Part shown: positions 19,593-26,752 of the stretch, in pieces
Layout of the letters: each line of letters opens with the position of its first letter
Numbering within the stretch: position 1 is the first letter of the stretch
DNA from: Methanosarcina sp. MTP4
GTDB lineage: Archaea > Halobacteriota > Methanosarcinia > Methanosarcinales > Methanosarcinaceae
DNA length: 64,000 nt
Assembly (NCBI RefSeq): GCF_000970045.1
Contig: NZ_CP009505.1
Location: forward strand, 124,001 to 188,000
Direction of reading: 5' to 3'
Notes under the pieces: generated by a model
Databases searched by the model: none
Told to the model about the DNA's origin: nothing
Seen by the model: the letters and a program-made list of their open reading frames with translations, nothing else
Translations under genes and position numbers: made by a program

Positions 19593-20189
19593 ATGGTTAG
19601 AAAGAAAGGGAAAAAGCCTATAAAAACTGCCTGGATCTTTTGCGAAGGCGAAAAAACGGAGTCCTACTACTTTAGCAAGTTGAGGGCAGAGGAAAGGCTT
19701 GAAAGGTTGAGGATCAAGGTCCATTCTTCTGAAAATAAGGATCCTGTTGGCCTTGTGAATTACTCCGTCGAATTCAAAAAGCACAGAAAGGACTACCTGC
19801 CCGGGGATTTGATCTTCTGCGTTTTCGACAGGGACCTAAATTCAAACGCGGCACTTGCAAAAGCAAAGAAAATTGCAGAGGAAAACGGTCTTTCCCTGAT
19901 CTTCTCGAACCCCTGTTTTGAATACTGGCTACTTTCGCATTTCGAATATTATCCACAGGCGATAGAAAAGGACCTGCTTGAAAGAAAACTGGACCGAAAC
20001 CTGGGCGAATACCGAAAAAATGACCCGGAACTCTACACAAAAACAAGGGACAGGATTGATGATGCAGTAAGCAATTCCAGGCAGGTCCGTGAAAAGCACC
20101 TGGAATACGGTGTGGAAATCCTGAGCAGGAAGAGCAATCCTTCAACCTTTGTCTTTGATTTGATAGAAAAAGTCAATGGTTTCAGGTAG
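19593..20189 (+). CDS. RloB/AbiLii-like TOPRIM-type protein
   Basis: 198 aa, normal length for RloB. The start KTAWIFCEGEKTESYYF places acidic residues at 18-23, followed by IFCVFDRD (74-81) and SNPCFEYWLLSHF (105-117). This is the pattern of a small TOPRIM-like nuclease domain (Glu, then DxD, then the RloB-specific NPCFExWL block). It follows the ATPase gene with a short spacer that contains repeated TTGACAATAATT(C/T)ATTGA-type sequence (19493-19570). In known systems the ATPase senses infection and the TOPRIM partner is the effector. Confidence 0.82.
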   Translation: MVRKKGKKPIKTAWIFCEGEKTESYYFSKLRAEERLERLRIKVHSSENKDPVGLVNYSVEFKKHRKDYLPGDLIFCVFDRDLNSNAALAKAKKIAEENGLSLIFSNPCFEYWLLSHFEYYPQAIEKDLLERKLDRNLGEYRKNDPELYTKTRDRIDDAVSNSRQVREKHLEYGVEILSRKSNPSTFVFDLIEKVNGFR

Positions 20190-20258
20190 CAGCCTGTCTA
20201 TTTTGGAGGGGCAAATATTCTCAAATTGTTCATGTATAATGGCAAATACCCACTAAAT

Positions 20259-20322
20259 CGGTCTCCTATGCAGAATCAAATATCTTTTAAATCAGTCTCT
20301 TATGAAAGACCAAAACTTGCCT
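20259..20322. repeat. 34-bp-period tandem repeat, degenerate left pair flanking the IS
   Basis: Two degenerate units beginning GGTCTCCTAT (20260) and AGTCTCTTAT (20294), 34 bp apart. They match the cleaner pair at 22246-22297 on the other side of the transposase gene. The shared core GGTCT...AGACC is a short palindrome. See the finding on flanking repeats. Confidence 0.65.
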
Positions 20323-20410
20323 ATAACCGGAGTTTCTAAGATCTTGAAAAATAAAGGCTCTTGGCTACGATAATTTGAAGTCTAATAAAAAATTAATTAA
20401 GTTAACGATT

Positions 20411-22048
20411 TCAACTTGGGATATACTTCCCAAGTTGAAGTTTTGTAAATATTTTTGCAGTTTCTTTGTTCATTTCTTCTATAACAAACTCTGCATTTTT
20501 CTCTTCTTTTGCACTATAGACAAGACTCATTCTTATCTTTTCGAGATTAGTGGCCAATTTTTGAATTGTCAGTTCAGGATCATCAATCAAATGGAGTAAA
20601 TAATTGTGGAGCAGTAATCCCATTACACAAAGAAACACGTGTGCTCTTATCTTCACATCCTTCCTTACATATACAGGTTTTATCGGTATCAGTAACCTGT
20701 CCTTTAGCCACTTTATGTCCTCTTCAATCATATTTCGGGAATCATACATTTCCACAATTTCTTTTGTTGCAAGGTTTTCCTTATCAGTAAATACAACAGT
20801 CTTTCCCATCCCTGAAAGAAACTCTTTCTCCCGACTTTCATTTAAACTGAAATTAAGTTGTAACTTCCCTTCATTTTCAATGACATTGTAATCAAAGAGT
20901 CCTCTATATTGCTTTGGTACCGTATCAACGACCCGGTTCATAAGGCCTTTTGATGTCATTTTTCTTCCCCTTCCTTTGTGGTTAAGCCTTGATCTTAGTT
21001 CTTCGATTTTCTCCAGAATCATGACTCTTTTTGTTTCCCACTCATGCATCTGTTTTCTCCTGGTAATTTCACTGTACTTTATTGCTCCGGTGAAATTCTG
21101 TTCATACCATTTCCCCATAATACGATGAGCTTTAATGATATTGTTTTTTCCATTTTCCCATTCCTCTTCAAAGTCGGACAAAGGAATTTGAAACAAATCT
21201 TTACACATCGAAGAAGGTAGAGCCCCAACAACATGCATTTTATCCAGAACATGTTCTATGTTATCTATTGAGTTCATTCCCCTATCAAAAACGATAGTAA
21301 TCTCATCAAGAGGAATCTCGATTTCTTCTACACGTTTGCAAATGTTGTCAATTAAACCTGAAAACAAAGTTACATCAGGTATGTTTGCCGGGTAGGTAAT
21401 TGTCTGAAAAGGAATGTTCTTGTTTGAAGTTGTTAAGCCAACACCTATCAGGTTCTTATCATACCGTTTATCCTTAGAGAACCCCTTTTTTGGGAGTTCC
21501 TCTCCATGCTCGATATGAGTGTAAAAGTTAGTCGTGTCAAATGTTAGTTTAGTTGGCCTTATTCCTTTTTGGATTAGTGTTCTGGAGACATCAATTTCGA
21601 TTTTACGGATTGTTTCTTCATCCAATCTTTCCATGTAGTTAAGGAAGTTCTGACTTGAGAGTTTATATGAGGGATTCCAGAAAAATTTGAGTAAACTTTC
21701 TTTGAAGTATTCATCAAGAACATTCCTGCTAAGGATATGTTCGGATCTTCCGATGATGATTAAAAGGAGATATTCTGCAGGCGTAAGGCCTTTTATGCTT
21801 TTTCTGTCAATGTGTTTGTTCATAGCTTCAATGAGGCCTACTTCTTCAGCTGCCTTGAGTAAGGCAGCTGGTTTGCCAAAAGAGTAGGATGCTATTCTTG
21901 TTTCTTTTGTTTCCATTATGAGGTCATAAACTTGGTCAGCAGTCCCAACATACTTTTGAATTGTTTGGACAACTTTTCCATCAATTCGTTCATTCTTTAT
22001 GACGTAAAGGTATTTGTGGCCCGATATAGTTTTAATCTTGAAGTGCAT
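20411..22048 (-). CDS. IS1634-family-like transposase
   Basis: 545 aa, full length and uninterrupted, so potentially active. DDE-type transposase: the first catalytic region is around KLTFDTTNFYTH, the second around ITIVFDRGMNSID, and the Glu region around DSRNMIEEDIKWLKDRL, followed by RKDVKIRAHVFLCVMGLLL, which is typical of IS4/IS1634-group enzymes. The stop codon lies inside a 9-bp hairpin CAACTTGGG...CCCAAGTTG (20412-20438). Confidence 0.85.
   Translation of the reverse strand: MHFKIKTISGHKYLYVIKNERIDGKVVQTIQKYVGTADQVYDLIMETKETRIASYSFGKPAALLKAAEEVGLIEAMNKHIDRKSIKGLTPAEYLLLIIIGRSEHILSRNVLDEYFKESLLKFFWNPSYKLSSQNFLNYMERLDEETIRKIEIDVSRTLIQKGIRPTKLTFDTTNFYTHIEHGEELPKKGFSKDKRYDKNLIGVGLTTSNKNIPFQTITYPANIPDVTLFSGLIDNICKRVEEIEIPLDEITIVFDRGMNSIDNIEHVLDKMHVVGALPSSMCKDLFQIPLSDFEEEWENGKNNIIKAHRIMGKWYEQNFTGAIKYSEITRRKQMHEWETKRVMILEKIEELRSRLNHKGRGRKMTSKGLMNRVVDTVPKQYRGLFDYNVIENEGKLQLNFSLNESREKEFLSGMGKTVVFTDKENLATKEIVEMYDSRNMIEEDIKWLKDRLLIPIKPVYVRKDVKIRAHVFLCVMGLLLHNYLLHLIDDPELTIQKLATNLEKIRMSLVYSAKEEKNAEFVIEEMNKETAKIFTKLQLGKYIPS
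20411..22048 (-). mobile_element. insertion sequence, IS1634-like; outer ends not resolved
   Basis: The element must at least contain the transposase gene. No convincing pair of terminal inverted repeats or target duplication could be read in 20330-20411 and 22049-22200, so the ends are left open. Beyond the element on each side lie copies of a 34-bp repeat, and an inverted 12-bp match (ATAACCGGAGTTT near 20322, AAACTCCGGTATA near 22230). Confidence 0.6.
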
Positions 22049-22244
22049 ATGTGTATTATACCCTACTTATTAATAAATTTTTCTAAAATATTAGTTTCTA
22101 TTTCGAAAAAATAATGTATATTGATTGTTTTTTTTATCAATTCATATTACAGATCTGATAACAATTATTTAATTATAGTTAGACCCTACAGGAATGAAGC
22201 CGCAAGATATCGTTTTTAGTCACAAAGTATAAACTCCGGTATAA

Positions 22245-22297
22245 TGGTCTCCTATACAAGACCAAATTTCCATTAAATTGGTCTCCTATACAAGACC
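22245..22297. repeat. 34-bp-period tandem repeat, right pair flanking the IS
   Basis: Two near-identical units beginning GGTCTCCTATACAAGACC, at 22246 and 22280, with period 34. Each core forms a 5-bp stem (GGTCT/AGACC) with an 8-nt loop. The units lie 95-145 bp upstream of the membrane-protein gene at 22392 and match the degenerate pair at 20259. No spacers, so this is not a CRISPR array. The rest of 22049-22391 is AT-rich. Confidence 0.7.
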
Positions 22298-22391
22298 ACT
22301 TTCCCTGAAACCTGTTTTTCCTGCAGGATAATCCAAAAACCATCCTCTAAATCAAAACCTTTATACCTCTCCCCTCCCCAAAAATTCATAC

Positions 22392-22919
22392 ATGTCTCCT
22401 TCAAACCCTCGGCAAGCAATCCCTCTCAAGGTGGAGCATTCCACAAAAGACCGCCTTTACTGGAACTTCTTTAACATGATCCCTTTCCTTATTGGCTCCA
22501 TAGCAATTGCCAGGGATTCGTTCAAATGGGTGGCAGTTTATATCGGTATATCCCTTCTCTTTTTCCTGGTTATAGAGTTCCGTTTCACCTGCACCCACTG
22601 CCTGCACTATATCCGGAGCAAGGGTTGCGTAAAGTGCATGATGCTTCACGGGGTGCCAAAGCTTTTCAAGGACAGGCCCGGATCCCACAGCCCTTTCGAA
22701 AAGGTTATTACTGGTATTGGGGCTATTCCCATGTTTCTTTTTCCGGTGTACTGGCTGATAAGGGACCCTCTCCTGCTCGGTGCCTACATTGTTGCCTGGG
22801 CTCTCTTCGGGATGACTGCGAGGAGATACGAATGCATCCGCTGCATTAATTTCGAGTGCCCGATGAACAGGGTACCGGCTGAGCTCAGGAAGGAGTTTGA
22901 GGAAAAAGAGGGCTTTTAA
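22392..22919 (+). CDS. membrane protein with paired Cys motifs, paralogue 1
   Basis: 175 aa, not recognised. Hydrophobic segments near 30-40, 46-60, 100-116 and 124-140 suggest four membrane spans. Two Cys groups face the same side: CTHCLHYIRSKGCVKCMM (about 67-84) and CIRCINFECPMNRVP (about 150-164), the second followed by a charged tail AELRKEFEEKEGF. The spacing C-x2-C...C-x2-C and C-x2-C-x4-C suggests iron-sulfur or zinc binding. The next gene is a clear paralogue. No ribosome site is visible, and the transcript may be leaderless. The last codons seed the tandem repeat that follows. Confidence 0.75.
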   Translation: MSPSNPRQAIPLKVEHSTKDRLYWNFFNMIPFLIGSIAIARDSFKWVAVYIGISLLFFLVIEFRFTCTHCLHYIRSKGCVKCMMLHGVPKLFKDRPGSHSPFEKVITGIGAIPMFLFPVYWLIRDPLLLGAYIVAWALFGMTARRYECIRCINFECPMNRVPAELRKEFEEKEGF

Positions 22920-23005
22920 TAAAGATGGTTTTTAAGAATGAGATAGCTTTTAAGAAAGACGTCTGTTAAGAAGGATGTCTGTTCAGAAAGATGTCTGTTA
23001 AGGTA
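22908..23005 (+). repeat. 16-bp degenerate tandem repeat starting at the stop codon of the preceding gene
   Basis: Six units of 16-18 bp of the form GATG(T)CTTTTAAGAAA. The first (22908-22923) consists of the final codons plus the stop of the membrane-protein gene; the last three (22958-23005) are cleanest, with GTCTGTTAAGAA-type sequence. The array fills the whole gap to the ribosome site of the next gene. Confidence 0.7.
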
Positions 23006-23030
23006 ACTCTTTTTGCTGGAGAAAACTCTA

Positions 23031-23558
23031 ATGTCAGTTCCTGATTCACAGATCCCCCTAAAAACAGAACACGAATTTAAGGACTTCCTTTACTGGAACT
23101 TCATTACCCTGGTCCTGTTATTTCCGGCAGCACTTGCAATCGGCATGCGTTCGACAGGGTGGCTGCTTGTCTACCTTTTCCTGGTTTTTTTCCACTTCTA
23201 TATCCTTGAACAGCGTTTTTTCTGCACTCACTGCCCTTACTACGCCAGAGGCGGGAAATGCGTGAAGTGCATGATGAACTGGGGCTGTCCGAAATATTTC
23301 AAACCGAGGCCGTGTCCCCCGAGCACATTTGATATTGCGATAACGGCTCTTGGTTTCATCGTTGTTATCTTCTTCCCGCTTCCCTGGCTCTTGAAAGAAC
23401 CTTTCCTGCTGGGCGCTTACTTTGTTGCCATTGCCCTTTTCCTGTTGACCGTGAGGAGGTATGAGTGTGGGCGCTGTGTTTATTTCGGCTGTCCCTTTAA
23501 CAGGGTGCCTGCTGATCTGAGGGAGGAGTTTGAGGTAAGTGAGGGCAGGGTTGGATAA
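23031..23558 (+). CDS. membrane protein with paired Cys motifs, paralogue 2
   Basis: 175 aa from the ATG at 23031, which has GGAG 11 bases upstream; the TTG at 23013 overlaps that site and is rejected. It has the same length and layout as the preceding gene: four hydrophobic segments, Cys groups CTHCPYYARGGKCVKCMM and CGRCVYFGCPFNRVP, and the shared phrase KTEHEFKDFLYWNF near the N-terminus. The strict conservation of Cys spacing while the membrane segments diverge argues that the Cys groups are functional. The pair may form a heteromer. Function unknown. Confidence 0.75.
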   Translation: MSVPDSQIPLKTEHEFKDFLYWNFITLVLLFPAALAIGMRSTGWLLVYLFLVFFHFYILEQRFFCTHCPYYARGGKCVKCMMNWGCPKYFKPRPCPPSTFDIAITALGFIVVIFFPLPWLLKEPFLLGAYFVAIALFLLTVRRYECGRCVYFGCPFNRVPADLREEFEVSEGRVG

Positions 23559-23575
23559 TTCTAATTGCTTTAAGT

Positions 23576-24103
23576 TCAAATCTTCTCAAAAGAGTATGTC
23601 CATTTTCCTTTCTCTTTCAACTGGAAAAGCCCGCCTTCTGTTAACTTTTTTACGATTTCCTTTTCTTCCAGGTGGCGGTCGCTGAATGATAGGGTGCCGC
23701 CGGGTTTCAGGATACGGTGAAGCTCTTTCAGGATTTTGTCGGGCTCGCTCAGGGCGTGATAGGTGTCGTAGAAGAGAACAAGGTCAAGGCTCGAGGCCGG
23801 GAGGCCGGTATCGCAGTCGGAAAGAATGGTTTCAACGTTTTTCAGGTTCTTTTTAAAAGCCAGGTCTTTGACCATCTCTATTGCTTGTGGGTGGATGTCC
23901 AGCGCATAGACTTTTCCCGAACTTCCTGCAAGCTCCGCGGCTGCAGGGACGTACCCACCTGGGCCGCAGCCGTAGTCCAGAATCCTGAAGCCCGGTTCTA
24001 TTTTCACCTCTTCAAGGATCTTCCGCCTGGGCTTGATGAAGTCCCTGAACCTGAACATGAGAGCCATGGCATGGAAGTGAAGGTCAGACATCGGTTCGTC
24101 CAT
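23576..24103 (-). CDS. class I SAM-dependent methyltransferase
   Basis: 175 aa. Motif I is ILDYGCGPGGY (about 41-51), followed by the acidic end of beta 2 in VYALDIHPQAIEM, motif IV DLVLFYDTYHAL, and the post-motif LKPGGTLSFSDRH. The short start with HFHAMALMFRFRDFIKP resembles UbiE/ArsM-like methyltransferases of methanogens. It converges with the Cys membrane-protein pair, with 17 bp between the stops. Substrate unknown. Confidence 0.88.
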   Translation of the reverse strand: MDEPMSDLHFHAMALMFRFRDFIKPRRKILEEVKIEPGFRILDYGCGPGGYVPAAAELAGSSGKVYALDIHPQAIEMVKDLAFKKNLKNVETILSDCDTGLPASSLDLVLFYDTYHALSEPDKILKELHRILKPGGTLSFSDRHLEEKEIVKKLTEGGLFQLKEKGKWTYSFEKI

Positions 24104-24359
24104 AATATTCCCCTGCCGGTTTGTAGAAATCGCTTTATTGTTATTCCGGCTCTGTATCCCCTATAACATTATTTGAAATTCTTGAGCCTTATATTTTGTC
24201 CGCAAAAGTTGTGAGACTTGTATTTTTATATGCAAAAGTTGATTGGTTTGAATAAAATCTGTCTCTTTTTCAAAAAATTAAGTAAACAAATATTAAAGTA
24301 ATTGATTACATACACTTATTCATAAATTGAAATCCGATGCCAATACGCTATGAATATCT

Positions 24360-25205
24360 GTGGGGGGTGGTAGCTTGGCTGAGGTTTCCTCATATTCCGT
24401 TTCCGGACATTCCAAATCTAAAAATAAGTCTGATAATAGCAGTGCTTCTAATACTTCTAATAATAGTGTTCCTAATAGCGGTGCTCCTTATCTATTCCAG
24501 GGCAGCTTTTCGAATATTGAGTTTCATTCTGCTTCCAGCATGCACATCATCACATACGGAGGAGAGTACAAAAGCGATTTTTTCCTGAAAAGGCTGGCTC
24601 CTTCTCTTGTCAGTAATTTTGGCGAGGAAAGAATTTCGGCTGCTTCCGAACTCTTTTCATACATGTTCCCTCCTCTTCTTGTTATGTTCTCTTTTCTGTT
24701 CTCAGGCTTTCTTTCTTCTAACCTGGGAGTTCCCTTATGGGTGGATACCTTCATAGTCGTTTTCGGAATAGCTCTCGGAGTGCTTGCGGTGGTGCTTGGG
24801 GGACAGTTTTCCAGAATCACGGACTACCACAGGGATGCCCGGTGCAGGGAGTGCTGTGAGCCTTTCGCCTGTGAAGAGTTCGAAAAACCGGATGTAAAAG
24901 AACTCAGCACCCCTCACAGCTACAGCGTAAAAATAACCCGCTACTGGAGATGCAAAAAATGCGGACATGAAGAAGCCAGGACAGGGAGTGAAGGAATCGT
25001 CGCCTGGAAGGGAGACCCCGGTGTTTTTACCCCGAAAAAAATCTCATGCAGGGCTTGCGGAAAAAACGCTGCATGTGAGGAATTCAAAAGACCGGATGTA
25101 AAGGAAATCAAGCAGAATTTCTGGGCATTGATTACCACAACCAGGTATTACCGGTGTAAATACTGCGGGCATGAAGACATCGAGGTAGAAAAACAACGAA
25201 TTTAA
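24360..25205 (+). CDS. membrane-anchored protein with two C-terminal zinc ribbons
   Basis: About 281 aa, not recognised. The N-terminus is Ser/Asn-rich and low complexity; two adjacent hydrophobic spans lie near 100-120 and 127-147. The soluble C-terminal part holds two tandem repeats of one module: CRECCEPFACEEFEKPDVKE...RYWRCKKCGHE and CRACGKNAACEEFKRPDVKE...RYYRCKYCGHE, each with a four-Cys zinc-ribbon pattern. The start is uncertain: GTG at 24360, or TTG at 24375 with a GGGGTGG upstream. The internal duplication is clear. A regulatory or protein-binding role at the membrane is possible. Confidence 0.65.
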   Translation: MGGGSLAEVSSYSVSGHSKSKNKSDNSSASNTSNNSVPNSGAPYLFQGSFSNIEFHSASSMHIITYGGEYKSDFFLKRLAPSLVSNFGEERISAASELFSYMFPPLLVMFSFLFSGFLSSNLGVPLWVDTFIVVFGIALGVLAVVLGGQFSRITDYHRDARCRECCEPFACEEFEKPDVKELSTPHSYSVKITRYWRCKKCGHEEARTGSEGIVAWKGDPGVFTPKKISCRACGKNAACEEFKRPDVKEIKQNFWALITTTRYYRCKYCGHEDIEVEKQRI

Positions 25206-25281
25206 TGCCTGGGGGACAGTGCATTTGGTGCTCTGGGAGAAAGTGTATTTGATTCCCGGAAGACAGTGCATTTGATGCTTT
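25182..25281 (+). repeat. 24-bp tandem repeat spanning the stop codon of the zinc-ribbon gene
   Basis: Three 24-bp units begin at 25210, 25234 and 25258, each with (A)CAGTG(C/T)ATTTGGTGC-like sequence. A zeroth unit (25182-25209) is made of the last codons and stop of the upstream gene (ACGAATTTAATGCC aligned with GCATTTGATGCT). About 130 bp separate the array from the next gene. Confidence 0.6.
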
Positions 25282-25410
25282 AAATAAAGTTTATCCGGTT
25301 AACGGTTTTTTTGGAAATGCAAGGGATCACAAAGCTTTAATTGAATTGGGATGTAAGCAGATGCTAGGAACACATTAGTAGAATTTTATTTCTGATTCCG
25401 GTGGCCCTCC

Positions 25411-26253
25411 ATGAAAATCGCCTGCATCCAGATGAACATCTCCCTCTGCTCAAAACAGGAAAACCTTGAGCGTGCCCTTTCCCTTGCAGAAAAAGCAGTC
25501 TCAAAAGGGGCTGAACTACTTGTTTTCCCGGAAGTTTTCTCAACCGGGTTTTGTTATGACCACATAAAGGATGTAGCTGAATCCGTTTCTGGCCCCACTC
25601 TCGAAGCCCTCCGCTCTTTTTCAAAAGAAAACGACTGCATTCTTGCAGGCTCGATTATAGAGAAGATGGAAAGTGCAGGAAAAGAACCAGGGTTTATAGA
25701 AAGGGATAAAGTAAGGGGCGAAGTCAGAAAAGAAGAGCAGGGCCCATCCCAGTACAACCTCGGCTTCTGCATTGAATCCGGAAAACTGGCCGGCATCCAT
25801 CGGAAAACCCACCTCTACGGCCCGGAAAAAGAACACTTTGCGCGCGGAGACCGGATCCTTCCTATTTCGCTCGAAAAACACGGACTTACCATCGGGCTTA
25901 TCGTTTGCAACGAACTCCGCTACCCGGAAGTTGCCAGGAAACTTGCTCTTGAGGGCGCCGACATCCTGGTCTCGGCTGCTGAAATCCCTGACTTTTTCGG
26001 GTACCCCTGGAGGACCATCTCTCTTGCCAGGGCGCTGGAAAACCAGCTCCCTCACATCGCCTGCAACCGGGTAGGAAAAGACCGGTATTCGACTTACCTC
26101 GGCGGCTCTTTTATCGCGGACGCCTGGGGGAGCATGCTGGCAGAAGCCGGAAAAGAGGAATGTGTGCTGGTAGGGGAAATAGATCTGGAAAAAGCAAAAG
26201 AAACCAGGGAAACAACATCCATTTTCGGAGACCGGAGGCCGGAATTGTATTGA
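25411..26253 (+). CDS. carbon-nitrogen hydrolase (nitrilase superfamily, omega-amidase-like)
   Basis: 280 aa. The Glu-Lys-Cys triad of the family is visible: Glu41 in LLVFPEVFSTGF, Lys in HRKTHLYGPEKEHF, and Cys in GLIVCNELRYPEVAR. The start MKIACIQMNI is the usual first strand. An insertion of about 20 charged residues between EKMESAGKEP and EEQGPSQYN is unusual. The family hydrolyses amides such as alpha-ketoglutaramate or cyclic nitriles; the precise substrate cannot be read. The gene stands alone. Confidence 0.85.
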   Translation: MKIACIQMNISLCSKQENLERALSLAEKAVSKGAELLVFPEVFSTGFCYDHIKDVAESVSGPTLEALRSFSKENDCILAGSIIEKMESAGKEPGFIERDKVRGEVRKEEQGPSQYNLGFCIESGKLAGIHRKTHLYGPEKEHFARGDRILPISLEKHGLTIGLIVCNELRYPEVARKLALEGADILVSAAEIPDFFGYPWRTISLARALENQLPHIACNRVGKDRYSTYLGGSFIADAWGSMLAEAGKEECVLVGEIDLEKAKETRETTSIFGDRRPELY

Positions 26254-26309
26254 AATTTTAGAAAAAAGGGCAAAGATCGAGTCAAAAGGGGGCGGGCAGT
26301 TTGAAGAAG

Positions 26310-26408
26310 ATGTGTGCGGTGCAAAAAAGGGCTTATTTCCGGGTTGTCCTGGGGCTTGTTTTCTTCTTGCTTGTGATGGTGGTGGTTTTGAAGTATCTTT
26401 TCGCTTGA
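26310..26408 (+). CDS. possible 32-aa single-span membrane peptide
   Basis: The frame from ATG 26310 codes MCAVQKRAYFRVVLGLVFF followed by a hydrophobic stretch and ends KYLFA. A basic N-terminus, one strong membrane span and a stop are consistent with a real small membrane protein; an in-frame TTG at 26301 with a GGGGGCGGG upstream would add three residues. It lies 57 bp after the nitrilase-family gene on the same strand. No homologue is recognised, and chance cannot be excluded. Confidence 0.4.
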   Translation: MCAVQKRAYFRVVLGLVFFLLVMVVVLKYLFA

Positions 26409-26752
26409 AGCTTTCTTTCTGAAATTAGATTCTGGGGTTTTTATCTTTTTTTATTTTTTTATTTCTGATTTTTAATTTCGGGGTCAGGCCGCTTCGCTTC
26501 GCGAGCGGGGACAATAACGACGGGGATGAGGCTATTCACGCAGCTCTGGTTTTCTATCTTTCAGCAGAAACCTTCGGCTCCCGAAAAAAGAGCTCTATAG
26601 AGAAAAGAGAAAATTCGAAAAACGTTCCCCGATAAAAGGCGAATCCTAGTAAAAAGAAAAGTGTAGTGGAGGTTAACCCTTTTCCAGGCTAACCTATAGT
26701 TTTTCAATATTTGGCACTAAAACTGGTAAGTATTCGGAATTAAAGCCTCTTT
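26409..26752. other. intergenic region downstream of gatB
   Basis: About 340 bp. It contains a GC hairpin CCGCTTCGC-ttc-GCGAGCGG near 26490-26510 that resembles the right arm of the M0 element seen elsewhere, and otherwise AT-rich DNA. No gene seen. Confidence 0.4.

Noticed and set aside
20330-22200. Defined terminal inverted repeats and target duplication of the IS1634-like element
   Set aside because: Candidate pairs (for example around 20385 and 22170) matched no better than chance in AT-rich DNA, so only the transposase extent is reported.
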